A stretch of DNA of 64,000 bases from JAYSFC01 sp041913505 (GTDB taxonomy: Bacteria > Pseudomonadota > Gammaproteobacteria > Burkholderiales > Burkholderiaceae_C). Below the pieces are notes generated by a model, which did no database searches, was not told the origin of the DNA, and was given only the letters and a program-made list of their open reading frames with translations. Below, piece after piece: positions 52,547 to 60,924 of this stretch. The translations under genes were made by a program, and so were the position numbers. Numbering within the stretch: the stretch's first letter is position 1; each line of letters starts with the position of its first letter. The DNA lies in NCBI GenBank assembly GCA_041913505.1, contig JAYSFC010000002.1:11703-75702 (forward strand), in the 5' to 3' direction.

Positions 52547-54406
52547 ATGCCCGCATACCGTTCCAAAACCTCCACCGCTGGCCGCAATATGGCAGGGGCC
52601 CGCTCCCTGTGGCGCGCCACCGGCATGAAAGACGCCGACTTCTCCAAGCCCATCATCGCGGTGGTCAACTCGTTCACCCAGTTCGTGCCGGGCCACGTGC
52701 ACCTGAAGGACCTGGGCCAGCTCGTTGCGCGCGAGATCGAGGCTGCCGGCGGCGTGGCCAAGGAGTTCAACACCATCGCTGTGGACGACGGCATCGCCAT
52801 GGGCCACGACGGCATGCTCTACTCGCTGCCCAGCCGCGACATCATTGCCGACAGCGTGGAATACATGGTGAACGCGCACTGCGCCGACGCCATGGTCTGC
52901 ATCAGCAACTGCGACAAGATCACCCCCGGCATGCTCATGGCCGCCATGCGGCTGAACATTCCGGTGATCTTCGTCTCCGGCGGCCCCATGGAGGCTGGCA
53001 AGGTGCAGCAGGCCGTGCCCGGCACCAGCACCATCCAGATCAAGAAGCTGGACCTGATCGATGCCATGGTGATGGCCGCCGACGACAAGGTGAGCGACGC
53101 CGATCTGGCCGAGGCCGAGCGCAACGCCTGCCCCACCTGCGGCTCCTGCTCGGGCATGTTCACCGCCAACTCCATGAACTGCCTGACCGAGGCGCTGGGC
53201 CTGTCCCTGCCCGGCAACGGCACCGTGGTGGCCACGCACGCCGATCGCGAGCAGCTGTTCAAGCGCGCGGGCCGGCGCATCGTGGAGCTGGCGCGCCAGC
53301 ACTATGAGCAGGACGATGAGCGCATCCTGCCGCGCTCGGTGGGCTTCAAGGCGTTCGAGAACGCGATGACGCTGGACATCGCCATGGGCGGCTCCACCAA
53401 CACCATCCTGCACCTGCTGGCGATCGCGCAGGAGGCCGGCATCGACTTCAGCATGGCCGACATCGACCGCCTCTCGCGCAGCGTGCCGCAGCTGTGCAAG
53501 GTGGCGCCCAACACCAACAAGTACCACATCGAGGACGTGCACCGCGCCGGCGGCATCATGGCCATCCTGGGCGAGCTGGAGCGCGCGGGCAAGCTGCACA
53601 CCGACGTGCCCACCGTGCATGCACCCACGCTGGGCGAGGCGCTGGCGCAGTGGGACGTGACGCGTACGCAGGACGAAGCTGTTCACACCTTCTACAAGGC
53701 CGGCCCGGGCGGCGTGCCTACGCAGGTGGCTTTCAGCCAGAACGCACGCTGGCCCAGCCTGGACCTGGACCGTGCCGAGGGCTGCATCCGCTCCTACGAC
53801 CACGCCTTCAGCAAGGAAGGCGGCCTGGCCGTGCTCACCGGCAACATCGCCAAGGATGGCTGCGTGGTCAAGACCGCGGGCGTGGACGACTCCATCCTCG
53901 TCTTTGAAGGCCCCGCGCATGTCGTCGAAAGCCAGGACGAGGCCGTGGAGAACATCCTGGCCGACAAGGTCAAGGCGGGTGATGTGGTGGTGGTGCGCTA
54001 CGAGGGCCCCAAGGGCGGCCCCGGCATGCAGGAGATGCTCTACCCCACGAGCTACATCAAGTCCAAGGGCCTGGGCAAGGCCTGCGCGCTGCTGACCGAT
54101 GGCCGCTTCTCGGGCGGCACCTCGGGCCTGTCCATCGGCCACTGCTCGCCCGAGGCGGCAGCGGGTGGCGCGATCGGCCTGGTACGCGACGGTGACCGCA
54201 TCCGCATCGACATCCCCAACCGCACCATCAACGTGCTGGTGAGCGACGAGGAACTGGCAAAGCGCCGCGCCGAGCAGGATGCCAAGGGCTGGAAGCCCGC
54301 CAAGCCGCGTCCGCGCAAGGTGTCTGCCGCGCTCAAGGCCTACGCCAAGCTGGTGATGTCGGCCGACAAGGGCGCCGTGCGCGATCTGTCGCTGCTCGAC
54401 GACTGA
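52547..54406 (+). CDS. ilvD: Dihydroxy-acid dehydratase
   Basis: 619 residues; third common step of isoleucine/valine synthesis (2,3-dihydroxy acid to 2-keto acid). Cluster cysteine motifs SNCDKI and PTCGSCSGMF are present, plus MGGSTNT and DGRFSGGTSGLSIGH. The start at 52547 gives MPAYRSKT..RNMAGARSLWRATGM, colinear with E. coli IlvD. Terminator 25 bp after the stop. Confidence 0.96.
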   Translation: MPAYRSKTSTAGRNMAGARSLWRATGMKDADFSKPIIAVVNSFTQFVPGHVHLKDLGQLVAREIEAAGGVAKEFNTIAVDDGIAMGHDGMLYSLPSRDIIADSVEYMVNAHCADAMVCISNCDKITPGMLMAAMRLNIPVIFVSGGPMEAGKVQQAVPGTSTIQIKKLDLIDAMVMAADDKVSDADLAEAERNACPTCGSCSGMFTANSMNCLTEALGLSLPGNGTVVATHADREQLFKRAGRRIVELARQHYEQDDERILPRSVGFKAFENAMTLDIAMGGSTNTILHLLAIAQEAGIDFSMADIDRLSRSVPQLCKVAPNTNKYHIEDVHRAGGIMAILGELERAGKLHTDVPTVHAPTLGEALAQWDVTRTQDEAVHTFYKAGPGGVPTQVAFSQNARWPSLDLDRAEGCIRSYDHAFSKEGGLAVLTGNIAKDGCVVKTAGVDDSILVFEGPAHVVESQDEAVENILADKVKAGDVVVVRYEGPKGGPGMQEMLYPTSYIKSKGLGKACALLTDGRFSGGTSGLSIGHCSPEAAAGGAIGLVRDGDRIRIDIPNRTINVLVSDEELAKRRAEQDAKGWKPAKPRPRKVSAALKAYAKLVMSADKGAVRDLSLLDD

Positions 54407-54429
54407 CGCTGCGGCGCCTGTTCAGCAAA

Positions 54430-54462
54430 AAGGCCGCGCCCTCCGGGGCGCGGCCTTTTTTT
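54430..54462 (+). terminator. Terminator of ilvD
   Basis: 12-bp stem AAGGCCGCGCCC / GGGCGCGGCCTT, loop TCCG, followed by a run of T. Confidence 0.88.
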
Positions 54463-54518
54463 GTTTGCTTTGTTTCTGATAGCGAACGGCGTAGATCCTG
54501 CAAGCGCATGCGGCCGAT

Positions 54519-54998
54519 TTAAACCGAACTACCCGCCGTCTGCGATTGCAGGTAGTTCTGCAGCCCCACCTTGTCGATCAGACCGATCTGCTGCTCGAGC
54601 CAGTAGGCGTGGTCTTCCTCGGTGTCGCGCAGCTGGGCCAGCAGGATGTCGCGGCTCACATAGTCGCGTGCGCCTTCGCACAGCGCAATGCCGGCCTGCA
54701 GCGCGGCGCGCACTTCGTACTCGGTGGCCAGGTCCTTGCGCAGCATCTCGGGCACCGTGGCGCCGGGTGTGAACTCACGGGGGCGCATGTCGGGCTGGCC
54801 GCCAAGCAGCAGGATGCGGCGCAGCAGCGCGTCGGCGTGCTGGGTTTCCTCCTGCATCTCGTGGTTCAAGCGTTCGTACAGGCGCGTGAAGCCCTGGTCC
54901 TCATAGAGCCGCGAATGGATGAAGTACTGGTCGCGTGCGGCCAGCTCGCCGCGCAGAAGGTCCTTGAGGCAGTCGACGACCTGGGGGTGGCCTAGCAT
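54519..54998 (-). CDS. bfr: Bacterioferritin-like iron-storage protein lacking the heme-ligand Met52
   Basis: 159 residues, four-helix ferritin cage subunit that oxidises and stores iron. Ferroxidase residues align: Glu18, Glu51, His54, a Glu near 93 and the EEDH segment near 128-131. Position 52, methionine in heme-binding bacterioferritins, is Thr (EETQHAD). This subunit should not bind heme by itself and may resemble the FtnA-type partner of two-subunit bacterioferritins. Confidence 0.88.
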   Translation of the reverse strand: MLGHPQVVDCLKDLLRGELAARDQYFIHSRLYEDQGFTRLYERLNHEMQEETQHADALLRRILLLGGQPDMRPREFTPGATVPEMLRKDLATEYEVRAALQAGIALCEGARDYVSRDILLAQLRDTEEDHAYWLEQQIGLIDKVGLQNYLQSQTAGSSV

Positions 54999-55097
54999 GG
55001 TGGTTTCCTTGTTCTCCGAATGCCCGGAGTATCCCGCGAAAGGGGTTGCGGCGCATGCACCTAGCCGTCACGACCTGCAGGCACAATACCGCCCACC

Positions 55098-55922
55098 ATG
55101 CTGATGTACCCGCAAATCGATCCGGTCGCCCTGCAACTGGGGCCTGTTGCCATCCACTGGTACGGGTTGACCTATCTCGCCGCCTTTGGCCTGTTTATGT
55201 TGCTGGGGCGGCTGCGGCTGCGCCACGAGCCTTTTGCCTCGATCACCGGACGCGGGGCCTGGTTGCCGCGCGATGTAGAGGACATCCTGTTCCTCGGTGT
55301 GGTGGGCGTGATCGTGGGCGGCCGCCTGGGCTACTGCCTGTTCTATAAGCCGGGCCACTACCTCACGCACCCGCTCGAGATCTTCGCGGTGTGGCAGGGG
55401 GGCATGAGCTTTCACGGCGGCCTCATCGGCGTGATCGTCGCCATGGTCTGGTTTGCGCGCACACGCCAGCGGCCCTGGCTGCAGGTGGCCGATTTCGTGG
55501 CGCCCTGCGTGCCCACGGGCCTGGCGGCGGGGCGCGTGGGCAACTTCATCAATGGCGAGCTCTGGGGGCGCTTCGCAAGCCCCGACCTGCCCTGGGGCAT
55601 GGTGTTCCCGCAAAGCGGCTCCATGCTGCCGCGCCACCCGTCCCAGGTGTACCAGTTTCTGCTTGAAGGGCTGCTGCTGTTCGTGCTGCTGTGGCTCTAC
55701 GCGCGGCGCGGTCGCCGCCAGGGCGAAGTGGCGGCGGCCTTCCTCGTGGGCTATGGCGTGCTGCGCTTCACGGCGGAGTACTTTCGCGAGCCGGACGCCT
55801 TCCTGGGTCTGCTTTCCCTGGGCATGAGCATGGGGCAGTGGCTGTGCGTGCCTATGGTGCTGGGCGGCGTGGCGTTGTGGGTGTGGGCGCGGCGCCAGCC
55901 GCAGGTTGCACTTCAAAAATAG
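55098..55922 (+). CDS. lgt: Prolipoprotein diacylglyceryl transferase
   Basis: 274 residues, inner-membrane enzyme that attaches diacylglycerol to lipobox cysteines. Seven or so helices; signature GRVGNFINGE and the SFHGGLIG segment with the essential His are present. Start ATG 55098; ATG 55104 is possible. Its 3' side carries a dispersed repeat. Confidence 0.95.
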   Translation: MLMYPQIDPVALQLGPVAIHWYGLTYLAAFGLFMLLGRLRLRHEPFASITGRGAWLPRDVEDILFLGVVGVIVGGRLGYCLFYKPGHYLTHPLEIFAVWQGGMSFHGGLIGVIVAMVWFARTRQRPWLQVADFVAPCVPTGLAAGRVGNFINGELWGRFASPDLPWGMVFPQSGSMLPRHPSQVYQFLLEGLLLFVLLWLYARRGRRQGEVAAAFLVGYGVLRFTAEYFREPDAFLGLLSLGMSMGQWLCVPMVLGGVALWVWARRQPQVALQK

Positions 55923-55983
55923 AGAAAACCGCTGCAGGTGCTTGTCTGCAGGTCGCTTGCAGCTATTGATTCAGTAGCAGACC
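55917..55983 (-). repeat. Dispersed family repeat, copy 3
   Basis: GCTATTGATTCAGTAGC (55962-55978) with a Pst-like inverted repeat CTGCAGG/CCTGCAG region to its left (55932-55952). Same family as copies 1, 2 and 4, in inverted orientation relative to lgt. Confidence 0.55.
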
Positions 55984-56218
55984 AGGGGTGCATCGGGTGA
56001 CCGGCGCACCCCTTTGTGTTGCATGCGCGCCGCAAAGCGGATGGCGCGGGGGCGAAAGCTGGCAAACGCGGGGCTTTCTTTTCATAATTACCAGAAATTA
56101 CAGACGATGCCGTGACATTGGCTGTGTTTGTGGAAATTTCGAGGGAAGATAAAAACCGATGCCGCGTGCTCTGTGCACGCGGCGGCCCCTGCAAACGCTC
56201 TGATCACCCCAACGCTCC
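55984..56218. promoter_or_regulatory. Upstream region of the malonate-type gntR gene
   Basis: 235 bp without a gene. AT-rich stretch at 56080-56105 (probable promoter zone) and a 9-bp perfect hairpin GCCGCGTGC-TCTGT-GCACGCGGC at 56161-56183, 36 bp before the gene. The hairpin could be an operator or leader structure. Confidence 0.45.
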
Positions 56219-56887
56219 ATGCGCCCCGTAGCCCATTCCCTGCACGACGAAGCCGCCGCCCGGCTGCGGGCGCAGATTTTCGAGGGTGTGCTGCCCCCCG
56301 GCAGTTTCGTGGACGAGGCAGCGCTGTGCGAGCGGCTCGCGATCTCCCGGACACCGCTGCGCGAAGCGCTCAAGGTGCTGGTGGCCGAAGGGCTGCTGCG
56401 CCATGAACCGCGCAGGGGCTGCTTTGTGACCGAGGTCACCGAGCGCGACCTTGACGAGATCTTTCCCGTGATCGCGCTGCTGGAAGGGCGCGCCGCCCAT
56501 GAAGCCACCAGCCGCGCGGCCCCGGCTGACATCGCGGCGCTGGAGGTGCTGCACGAGCGCCTGGCCCGCCATGCCGCCGATGGCGCCATCGCCGCGTACT
56601 ACGAGGCCAACCGCGCCATCCATGAAGCCTTCATCACGCTGGCCGACAACCGCTGGCTCGCCCAGACGATCGGCGACCTGCGCAAGATCCTGATGCTCGC
56701 GCGCCTGCAGCAGCTGCACGCGCCGGGCCGGCTGCAGCACAGCCTGGCCGAGCACCTTTGCGTGTTCGCGGCGCTCAAGCGCCGCGATGCCGATGCGGCC
56801 GAGGCCGCGATGCGAGACCACCTCCTGCGCCAGCGCGATGCGCTGCGCAACATTGCCCGCAACCACCAGTCCAGGATCGCACCATGA
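56219..56887 (+). CDS. GntR/FCD family regulator, MatR-like
   Basis: 222 residues. N-terminal winged helix (about 8-75) with LAISRTPLREALKVLVAEGLL as recognition region, then an all-helical FCD ligand domain. Its stop overlaps the malonyl-CoA decarboxylase start (ATGA), so it most likely controls that gene in response to malonate or malonyl-CoA, as MatR does in rhizobia. Confidence 0.87.
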   Translation: MRPVAHSLHDEAAARLRAQIFEGVLPPGSFVDEAALCERLAISRTPLREALKVLVAEGLLRHEPRRGCFVTEVTERDLDEIFPVIALLEGRAAHEATSRAAPADIAALEVLHERLARHAADGAIAAYYEANRAIHEAFITLADNRWLAQTIGDLRKILMLARLQQLHAPGRLQHSLAEHLCVFAALKRRDADAAEAAMRDHLLRQRDALRNIARNHQSRIAP

Positions 56888-58341
56888 ATACCGCCTCCAC
56901 CTGGATCTCGCGCAGCGTCTCGCGGCTGCGCGCATCCTCCCAAGATCCCAAGGCCGCTCCCGAGGCCGTCGCCAAGCCCGAGGCCCCGCGCACCACGCAC
57001 GAGCGGCTGCAGGCCACGCTGCGCCGGGGGGGCGAGACGCTGTCGCCGCGCGTGCTGCGCCGCCTGCTGGCCGACCTGCAGGCCGTGGCAGCGCCGCAGG
57101 TCAGCGAGATCGAAGGCGGGCGCCACGCGCAGGCCGTGATCGACTGGTATGCCAAGGCCGGGCTGGAGGAGCGGCGCGACCTTTGGCTGCTGATGTGCGA
57201 GCAGTTCACGCCCGACGCCTCGCGCATCCGCACGGCGCGCCAGCGCTACGAGGCTGCGGCCGGAACGGCCGATGAGGGGCAGGCCGAGATCGGGCTGCGC
57301 CGCGCGCTGGTGTCGCCGCGCACCCGGCTGCTGCAGCGCTTTGCCGTGCCCGAGAGCGGCATGCGCTTTCTCGTGGACCTGCGCGCCGAACTGCTGCCGC
57401 TGCTCAAGAGCGACAAGCGCCTGCTCGCGCTCGACGCTGAGCTCGAGCACCTGTTTTCCACCTGGTTCGACATGGCCTTCCTCGAGTTGCGCCGCCTGTC
57501 GTGGGACTCTCCGGCGTCGTTGATCGAGAAGCTCATCAAGTACGAGGCCGTGCACGACATCCGCAGCTGGGCCGATCTCAAGAACCGCCTGGACAGCGAC
57601 CGCCGCTGCTACGGCTTCTTCCACCCCAGCCTGCCCAATGAACCGCTGATCTTCGTGGAGGTGGCGCTCGTGGACCGCATCTCCGAGAGCATCACGCCGC
57701 TGCTCGACGAGTCCGCTGCACCGGCCGACCTCGCCAAGGCCACCACGGCGATCTTCTACTCGATCAGCAACACGCAGACGGGCCTGCGCGGCGTGAGCTT
57801 CGGCAACTCGCTCATCAAGCATGTGGTGGAGACACTGAAGGCCGAATTTCCACGCCTGCGCACCTTCGCCACGCTGTCGCCCATTCCGGGCTTCCGCGCC
57901 TGGCTGACCAAGCACGCGGGTTCGGTGATCGACAGGCTCGGCGACAAGCCGCGTGCCGAGCTGGGCCGCGCCCTGGGTGTGGAGCCGCAGAGCGCCAAGG
58001 ACATGGCGGTCCACCTGATCGGTGCAGCCGAAAAGGCGCTGGAACTCGATGCCAAGTCGCCCGTGCGCCAGGCGCTGCTGCAGTGCGCGGCCTACTACCT
58101 CGGGCGCGAACTGCAGGACGGCAAGCCCGTGGACGCCGTGGCGCGCTTCCATCTCGGCAACGGCGCGCGCGTGGAGCGGCTGAACTGGGCGGGCGACCCG
58201 TCGCACAAGGGCATGAAGCAGTCTTTTGGCCTGATGGTCAATTACCTCTACGATCTCAAGCGCATCGACAAGCACCGCACCCAGCTCGCGCAGGGCCAGG
58301 TGCCGATGTCGGGCGAAATCGAGGGCCTTTGCCCCGATTGA
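56884..58341 (+). CDS. matA: Malonyl-CoA decarboxylase
   Basis: 485 residues; malonyl-CoA to acetyl-CoA and CO2. Catalytic residues of the GNAT-like domain are visible as Ser332 in LSPIPGF and His423 in ARFHLGNGA; NWAGDPS and MVNYLYDL complete the signature. Helical N-terminal domain about 35-200. Cytoplasmic, no organelle-type targeting. Together with matB at the window end it can consume malonate. Confidence 0.92.
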   Translation: MNTASTWISRSVSRLRASSQDPKAAPEAVAKPEAPRTTHERLQATLRRGGETLSPRVLRRLLADLQAVAAPQVSEIEGGRHAQAVIDWYAKAGLEERRDLWLLMCEQFTPDASRIRTARQRYEAAAGTADEGQAEIGLRRALVSPRTRLLQRFAVPESGMRFLVDLRAELLPLLKSDKRLLALDAELEHLFSTWFDMAFLELRRLSWDSPASLIEKLIKYEAVHDIRSWADLKNRLDSDRRCYGFFHPSLPNEPLIFVEVALVDRISESITPLLDESAAPADLAKATTAIFYSISNTQTGLRGVSFGNSLIKHVVETLKAEFPRLRTFATLSPIPGFRAWLTKHAGSVIDRLGDKPRAELGRALGVEPQSAKDMAVHLIGAAEKALELDAKSPVRQALLQCAAYYLGRELQDGKPVDAVARFHLGNGARVERLNWAGDPSHKGMKQSFGLMVNYLYDLKRIDKHRTQLAQGQVPMSGEIEGLCPD

Positions 58342-58418
58342 GGTGGAGATAAGCGGCCGCGTGCCGCAGCGACAGGTTTTCTTCTTTTCATGATTTCAAC
58401 AACGACAGGAGACAAGGA

Positions 58419-59411
58419 ATGCAAGAAACATTGACCCGCCGGCGGGCCCTGCTGCAGGGTGCCGCGGCGACGGGGCTGGCCCTGGCGGCCCCATGGAGCC
58501 GCGCGGAGAGCGCATGGCCCGCCAAGCCCGTGAACCTGGTGGTTCCCTTTCCTGCGGGCGGTGGCACCGACACGTTTGCGCGCCCGTTCGCGGCGCAGTT
58601 CGCCAAGACCACCGGCAGGACGCTGGTGATCGACAACCGGGGCGGCGCGGGCGGCACCGTGGGTGCGAGTTTCGCCGCAAAGGCCCACCCGGACGGCTAC
58701 ACCTTCTTCATGGGCGGCACGCACCATGTGATCGCGCCATCCATGTACCCCAAGCTCGACTACGACATCGAGAAGGACCTCATTCCCCTGGCGCTGCTCG
58801 CCAGCGTTCCGCAGGTGCTGGTGGTGAACCCGCGCAACCTGCCGGTCAAGGATTTTCGCGAGTTTCTGGACCTGGTGCGCGCGAACCCCGCCAAGTACAA
58901 CTACGGCTCGGCGGGCTCGGGTAGCTCGCACCACCTGGCGGGGGAGCTGTTCAAGATGCAGTCCAAGACCTTCATTACCCACATTCCGTACCGGGGCGCG
59001 GGCCCGGCATTGGCGGATTTGGTGGGCGGCCAAGTGGATATGGTGTTTGACGGCCTGGGCTCCTCCGCGGGGCATATCCGCGGCGGGCGCATCAAGGCGC
59101 TGATGGTGGCGGGAGCCAAGCGCAACCCTGCCTTCCCCGACGTGCCCTGCGCCGCCGAGGTGGGCCTGCCGGACTACACCGTCACCACCTGGTATGGCCT
59201 GTGGGCGCCCAAGGGAACGCCTGCTGATGTGCAGGCACGGATGGTGGAGGAGGTGCGCAAGATCGGCGCGGCGGACGAGGTCAAGACCGTGTGGGCCAAC
59301 AACGGCGCCGAGTACGGCACGCTGAGCCAGCAGGACTACGCCAGGTTCGTGGGTGCTGAGGTCAAGCGCTGGGCGCAGGTGGTGAAGGCGTCGGGGGCGA
59401 AGCTGGAGTAG
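58419..59411 (+). CDS. Bug/TctC family periplasmic binding protein 1
   Basis: 330 residues with a twin-arginine-like signal (TRRRALLQGAA, cleavage near 29). The Bug fold is shown by VVPFPAGGGTDTFAR and DNRGGAGGTVG. Binds a carboxylate in the periplasm. No tripartite-tricarboxylate membrane proteins are in view. By position after the decarboxylase, malonate or a related acid is a plausible ligand. Confidence 0.87.
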   Translation: MQETLTRRRALLQGAAATGLALAAPWSRAESAWPAKPVNLVVPFPAGGGTDTFARPFAAQFAKTTGRTLVIDNRGGAGGTVGASFAAKAHPDGYTFFMGGTHHVIAPSMYPKLDYDIEKDLIPLALLASVPQVLVVNPRNLPVKDFREFLDLVRANPAKYNYGSAGSGSSHHLAGELFKMQSKTFITHIPYRGAGPALADLVGGQVDMVFDGLGSSAGHIRGGRIKALMVAGAKRNPAFPDVPCAAEVGLPDYTVTTWYGLWAPKGTPADVQARMVEEVRKIGAADEVKTVWANNGAEYGTLSQQDYARFVGAEVKRWAQVVKASGAKLE

Positions 59412-59424
59412 TCTGGCCTGCGCA

Positions 59425-60102
59425 TCAGGCGGTGGGCATGGTCAGCACTATGTCCGCCAGCGCGCGGCCGCCCGCGTTGATGTGGTCGCGCATGGCCTCT
59501 GCCGCCGCTTCGGCCTGACCGGCGCAGATGGCTTGCACCACCGCTGCGTGTTCAGCCTGCGAGCGCAGCAGCCGCCCCGGTTTTTCAAACAGATGTCCTC
59601 GGTAGGGCGCGATGCGCTGGCGCACCAGTCGCGTCTGCTCCACGATGAAGGCATTGCTGCTGGCCTCATATATCAATTCATGCAGGCGCATGTTGGCGTC
59701 GCTGTAGCCTTGGGCGTCGCCCGCTTCGGCGCAGGCGTTTGTGGCGGCCAGCGCCTCTCGCAGGGTGGCTTGCAAGGCCGCGTTGATGCGGACTGCCGCG
59801 AGCCGCGCGAGCACGCCTTCCAGTTCGGCCAGTCCTTCCATCATTGCCACGATTTCCCGGGTGCTTAGTTGCCGCACGTAGATGCCCGCGCGGGGCCGGA
59901 TTTCTACCAGTCCCTTGGCAACCAGCACCAGCAGCGCCTCGCGCACGGGGGTGCGCGAGGCATGGAAACGCTCTGCCAGCATGCGCTCGTCGATCGCCAT
60001 GCCGGGCGTGAGCCGGCCTGCACGCATGTCTTCCTCCAGTGCCGCCCGGACGCGATCTGGCAGGCTAGGGGTTTTCTCGGATGGCTCGGGGTGCCGGGTC
60101 AT
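59425..60102 (-). CDS. GntR/FCD family regulator 2
   Basis: 225 residues. Winged helix (about 12-80) with FHASRTPVREALLVLVAKGL, then an FCD domain. Divergent from the crotonase-fold gene across 37 bp that contain a 14-bp palindrome, so it probably represses or activates that operon and itself. Its ATG lies 6 bp from the palindrome. Confidence 0.87.
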   Translation of the reverse strand: MTRHPEPSEKTPSLPDRVRAALEEDMRAGRLTPGMAIDERMLAERFHASRTPVREALLVLVAKGLVEIRPRAGIYVRQLSTREIVAMMEGLAELEGVLARLAAVRINAALQATLREALAATNACAEAGDAQGYSDANMRLHELIYEASSNAFIVEQTRLVRQRIAPYRGHLFEKPGRLLRSQAEHAAVVQAICAGQAEAAAEAMRDHINAGGRALADIVLTMPTA

Positions 60103-60108
60103 TTTCTA

Positions 60109-60122
60109 ATAGATATATCTAT
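60109..60122. promoter_or_regulatory. Palindromic operator between gntR2 and the crotonase gene
   Basis: Perfect 14-bp palindrome ATAGATATATCTAT in an AT-rich 37-bp divergent spacer. Size and position fit a GntR-family operator that would block both start sites. Confidence 0.6.
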
Positions 60123-60139
60123 AAAGTTAGTTGATACAC

Positions 60140-60889
60140 ATGTTGCCAGAACTCAGCCTGCAAGACCATATTGCCACTATCACGCTGCGCCGCCCTGAAG
60201 TGGCAAACCGGCTTGCGCCCGAGGATCTACCCGTGCTCATCGCACATGTCAACGAGGTCAATGCGCGGGATGATATCCGCGTGCTCGTGTTGCGCGCCGA
60301 AGGTAAGTATTTTTGCAGTGGTTTTGATATATCTGAAGTGGGCAACAGCCAGAACCAGGGCAGCAGCTTTGGCGAGATGGTGGATGTGTTCGAGCAGTGC
60401 CGCCCCGTAACGCTGGCCGTGGTGCACGGCGGCGTGTATGGCGGTGCCACCGACATGGCGCTGGCGTGCGACTTCCGCGTGGGCGGCCCGGCGGCGGAGA
60501 TGTTCATGCCTGCCGCGCGCCTGGGTCTGCACTTCTACCAGGGTGGGCTGGAGCGCTACGTCACTCGCCTGGGGCTGGACACGGCCAAGCGGCTGTTTCT
60601 GACCTGCGAAAAGCTCAGCAGCGCCGAGATGAAAGCGTGCGGTTTTCTCACCCATCTGGTGGCGGCTGAGCAACTGGATGCCACCGTGAAGGCCCTGACC
60701 GACACCCTGGCAGCCATGGCGCCATTGCCGTTGTTTGGCATGAAAAAGCACCTGAACCTGATCGCCCGCAACCAGCACGACAGTGCAGCCATCGGCGCCG
60801 ACGTGCAGCGCACAGTGCAGTCCGACGACTTGCGCGAGGGCGGAACGGCCTGGCGCGAAAAGCGCAAGCCCGTGTTCAAGGGCCGCTGA
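60140..60889 (+). CDS. Crotonase-fold enzyme with non-canonical active site
   Basis: 249 residues. The oxyanion-hole segments are present (CSGFDISE near 59-66; VYGGATDMALACD near 99-111). The two catalytic glutamates of enoyl-CoA hydratase (Glu144 and Glu164 in the rat enzyme) correspond by eye to Asp105 and Ala125, so hydration is unlikely. Features such as VYGGATDM and the end EKRKPVFKGR recall methylmalonyl-CoA decarboxylase YgfG/ScpB. Start ATG 60140 lacks a Shine-Dalgarno sequence. Confidence 0.8.
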   Translation: MLPELSLQDHIATITLRRPEVANRLAPEDLPVLIAHVNEVNARDDIRVLVLRAEGKYFCSGFDISEVGNSQNQGSSFGEMVDVFEQCRPVTLAVVHGGVYGGATDMALACDFRVGGPAAEMFMPAARLGLHFYQGGLERYVTRLGLDTAKRLFLTCEKLSSAEMKACGFLTHLVAAEQLDATVKALTDTLAAMAPLPLFGMKKHLNLIARNQHDSAAIGADVQRTVQSDDLREGGTAWREKRKPVFKGR

Positions 60890-60924
60890 AACATCCACAC
60901 CAATATAAACAGGAGACAAGTCCC

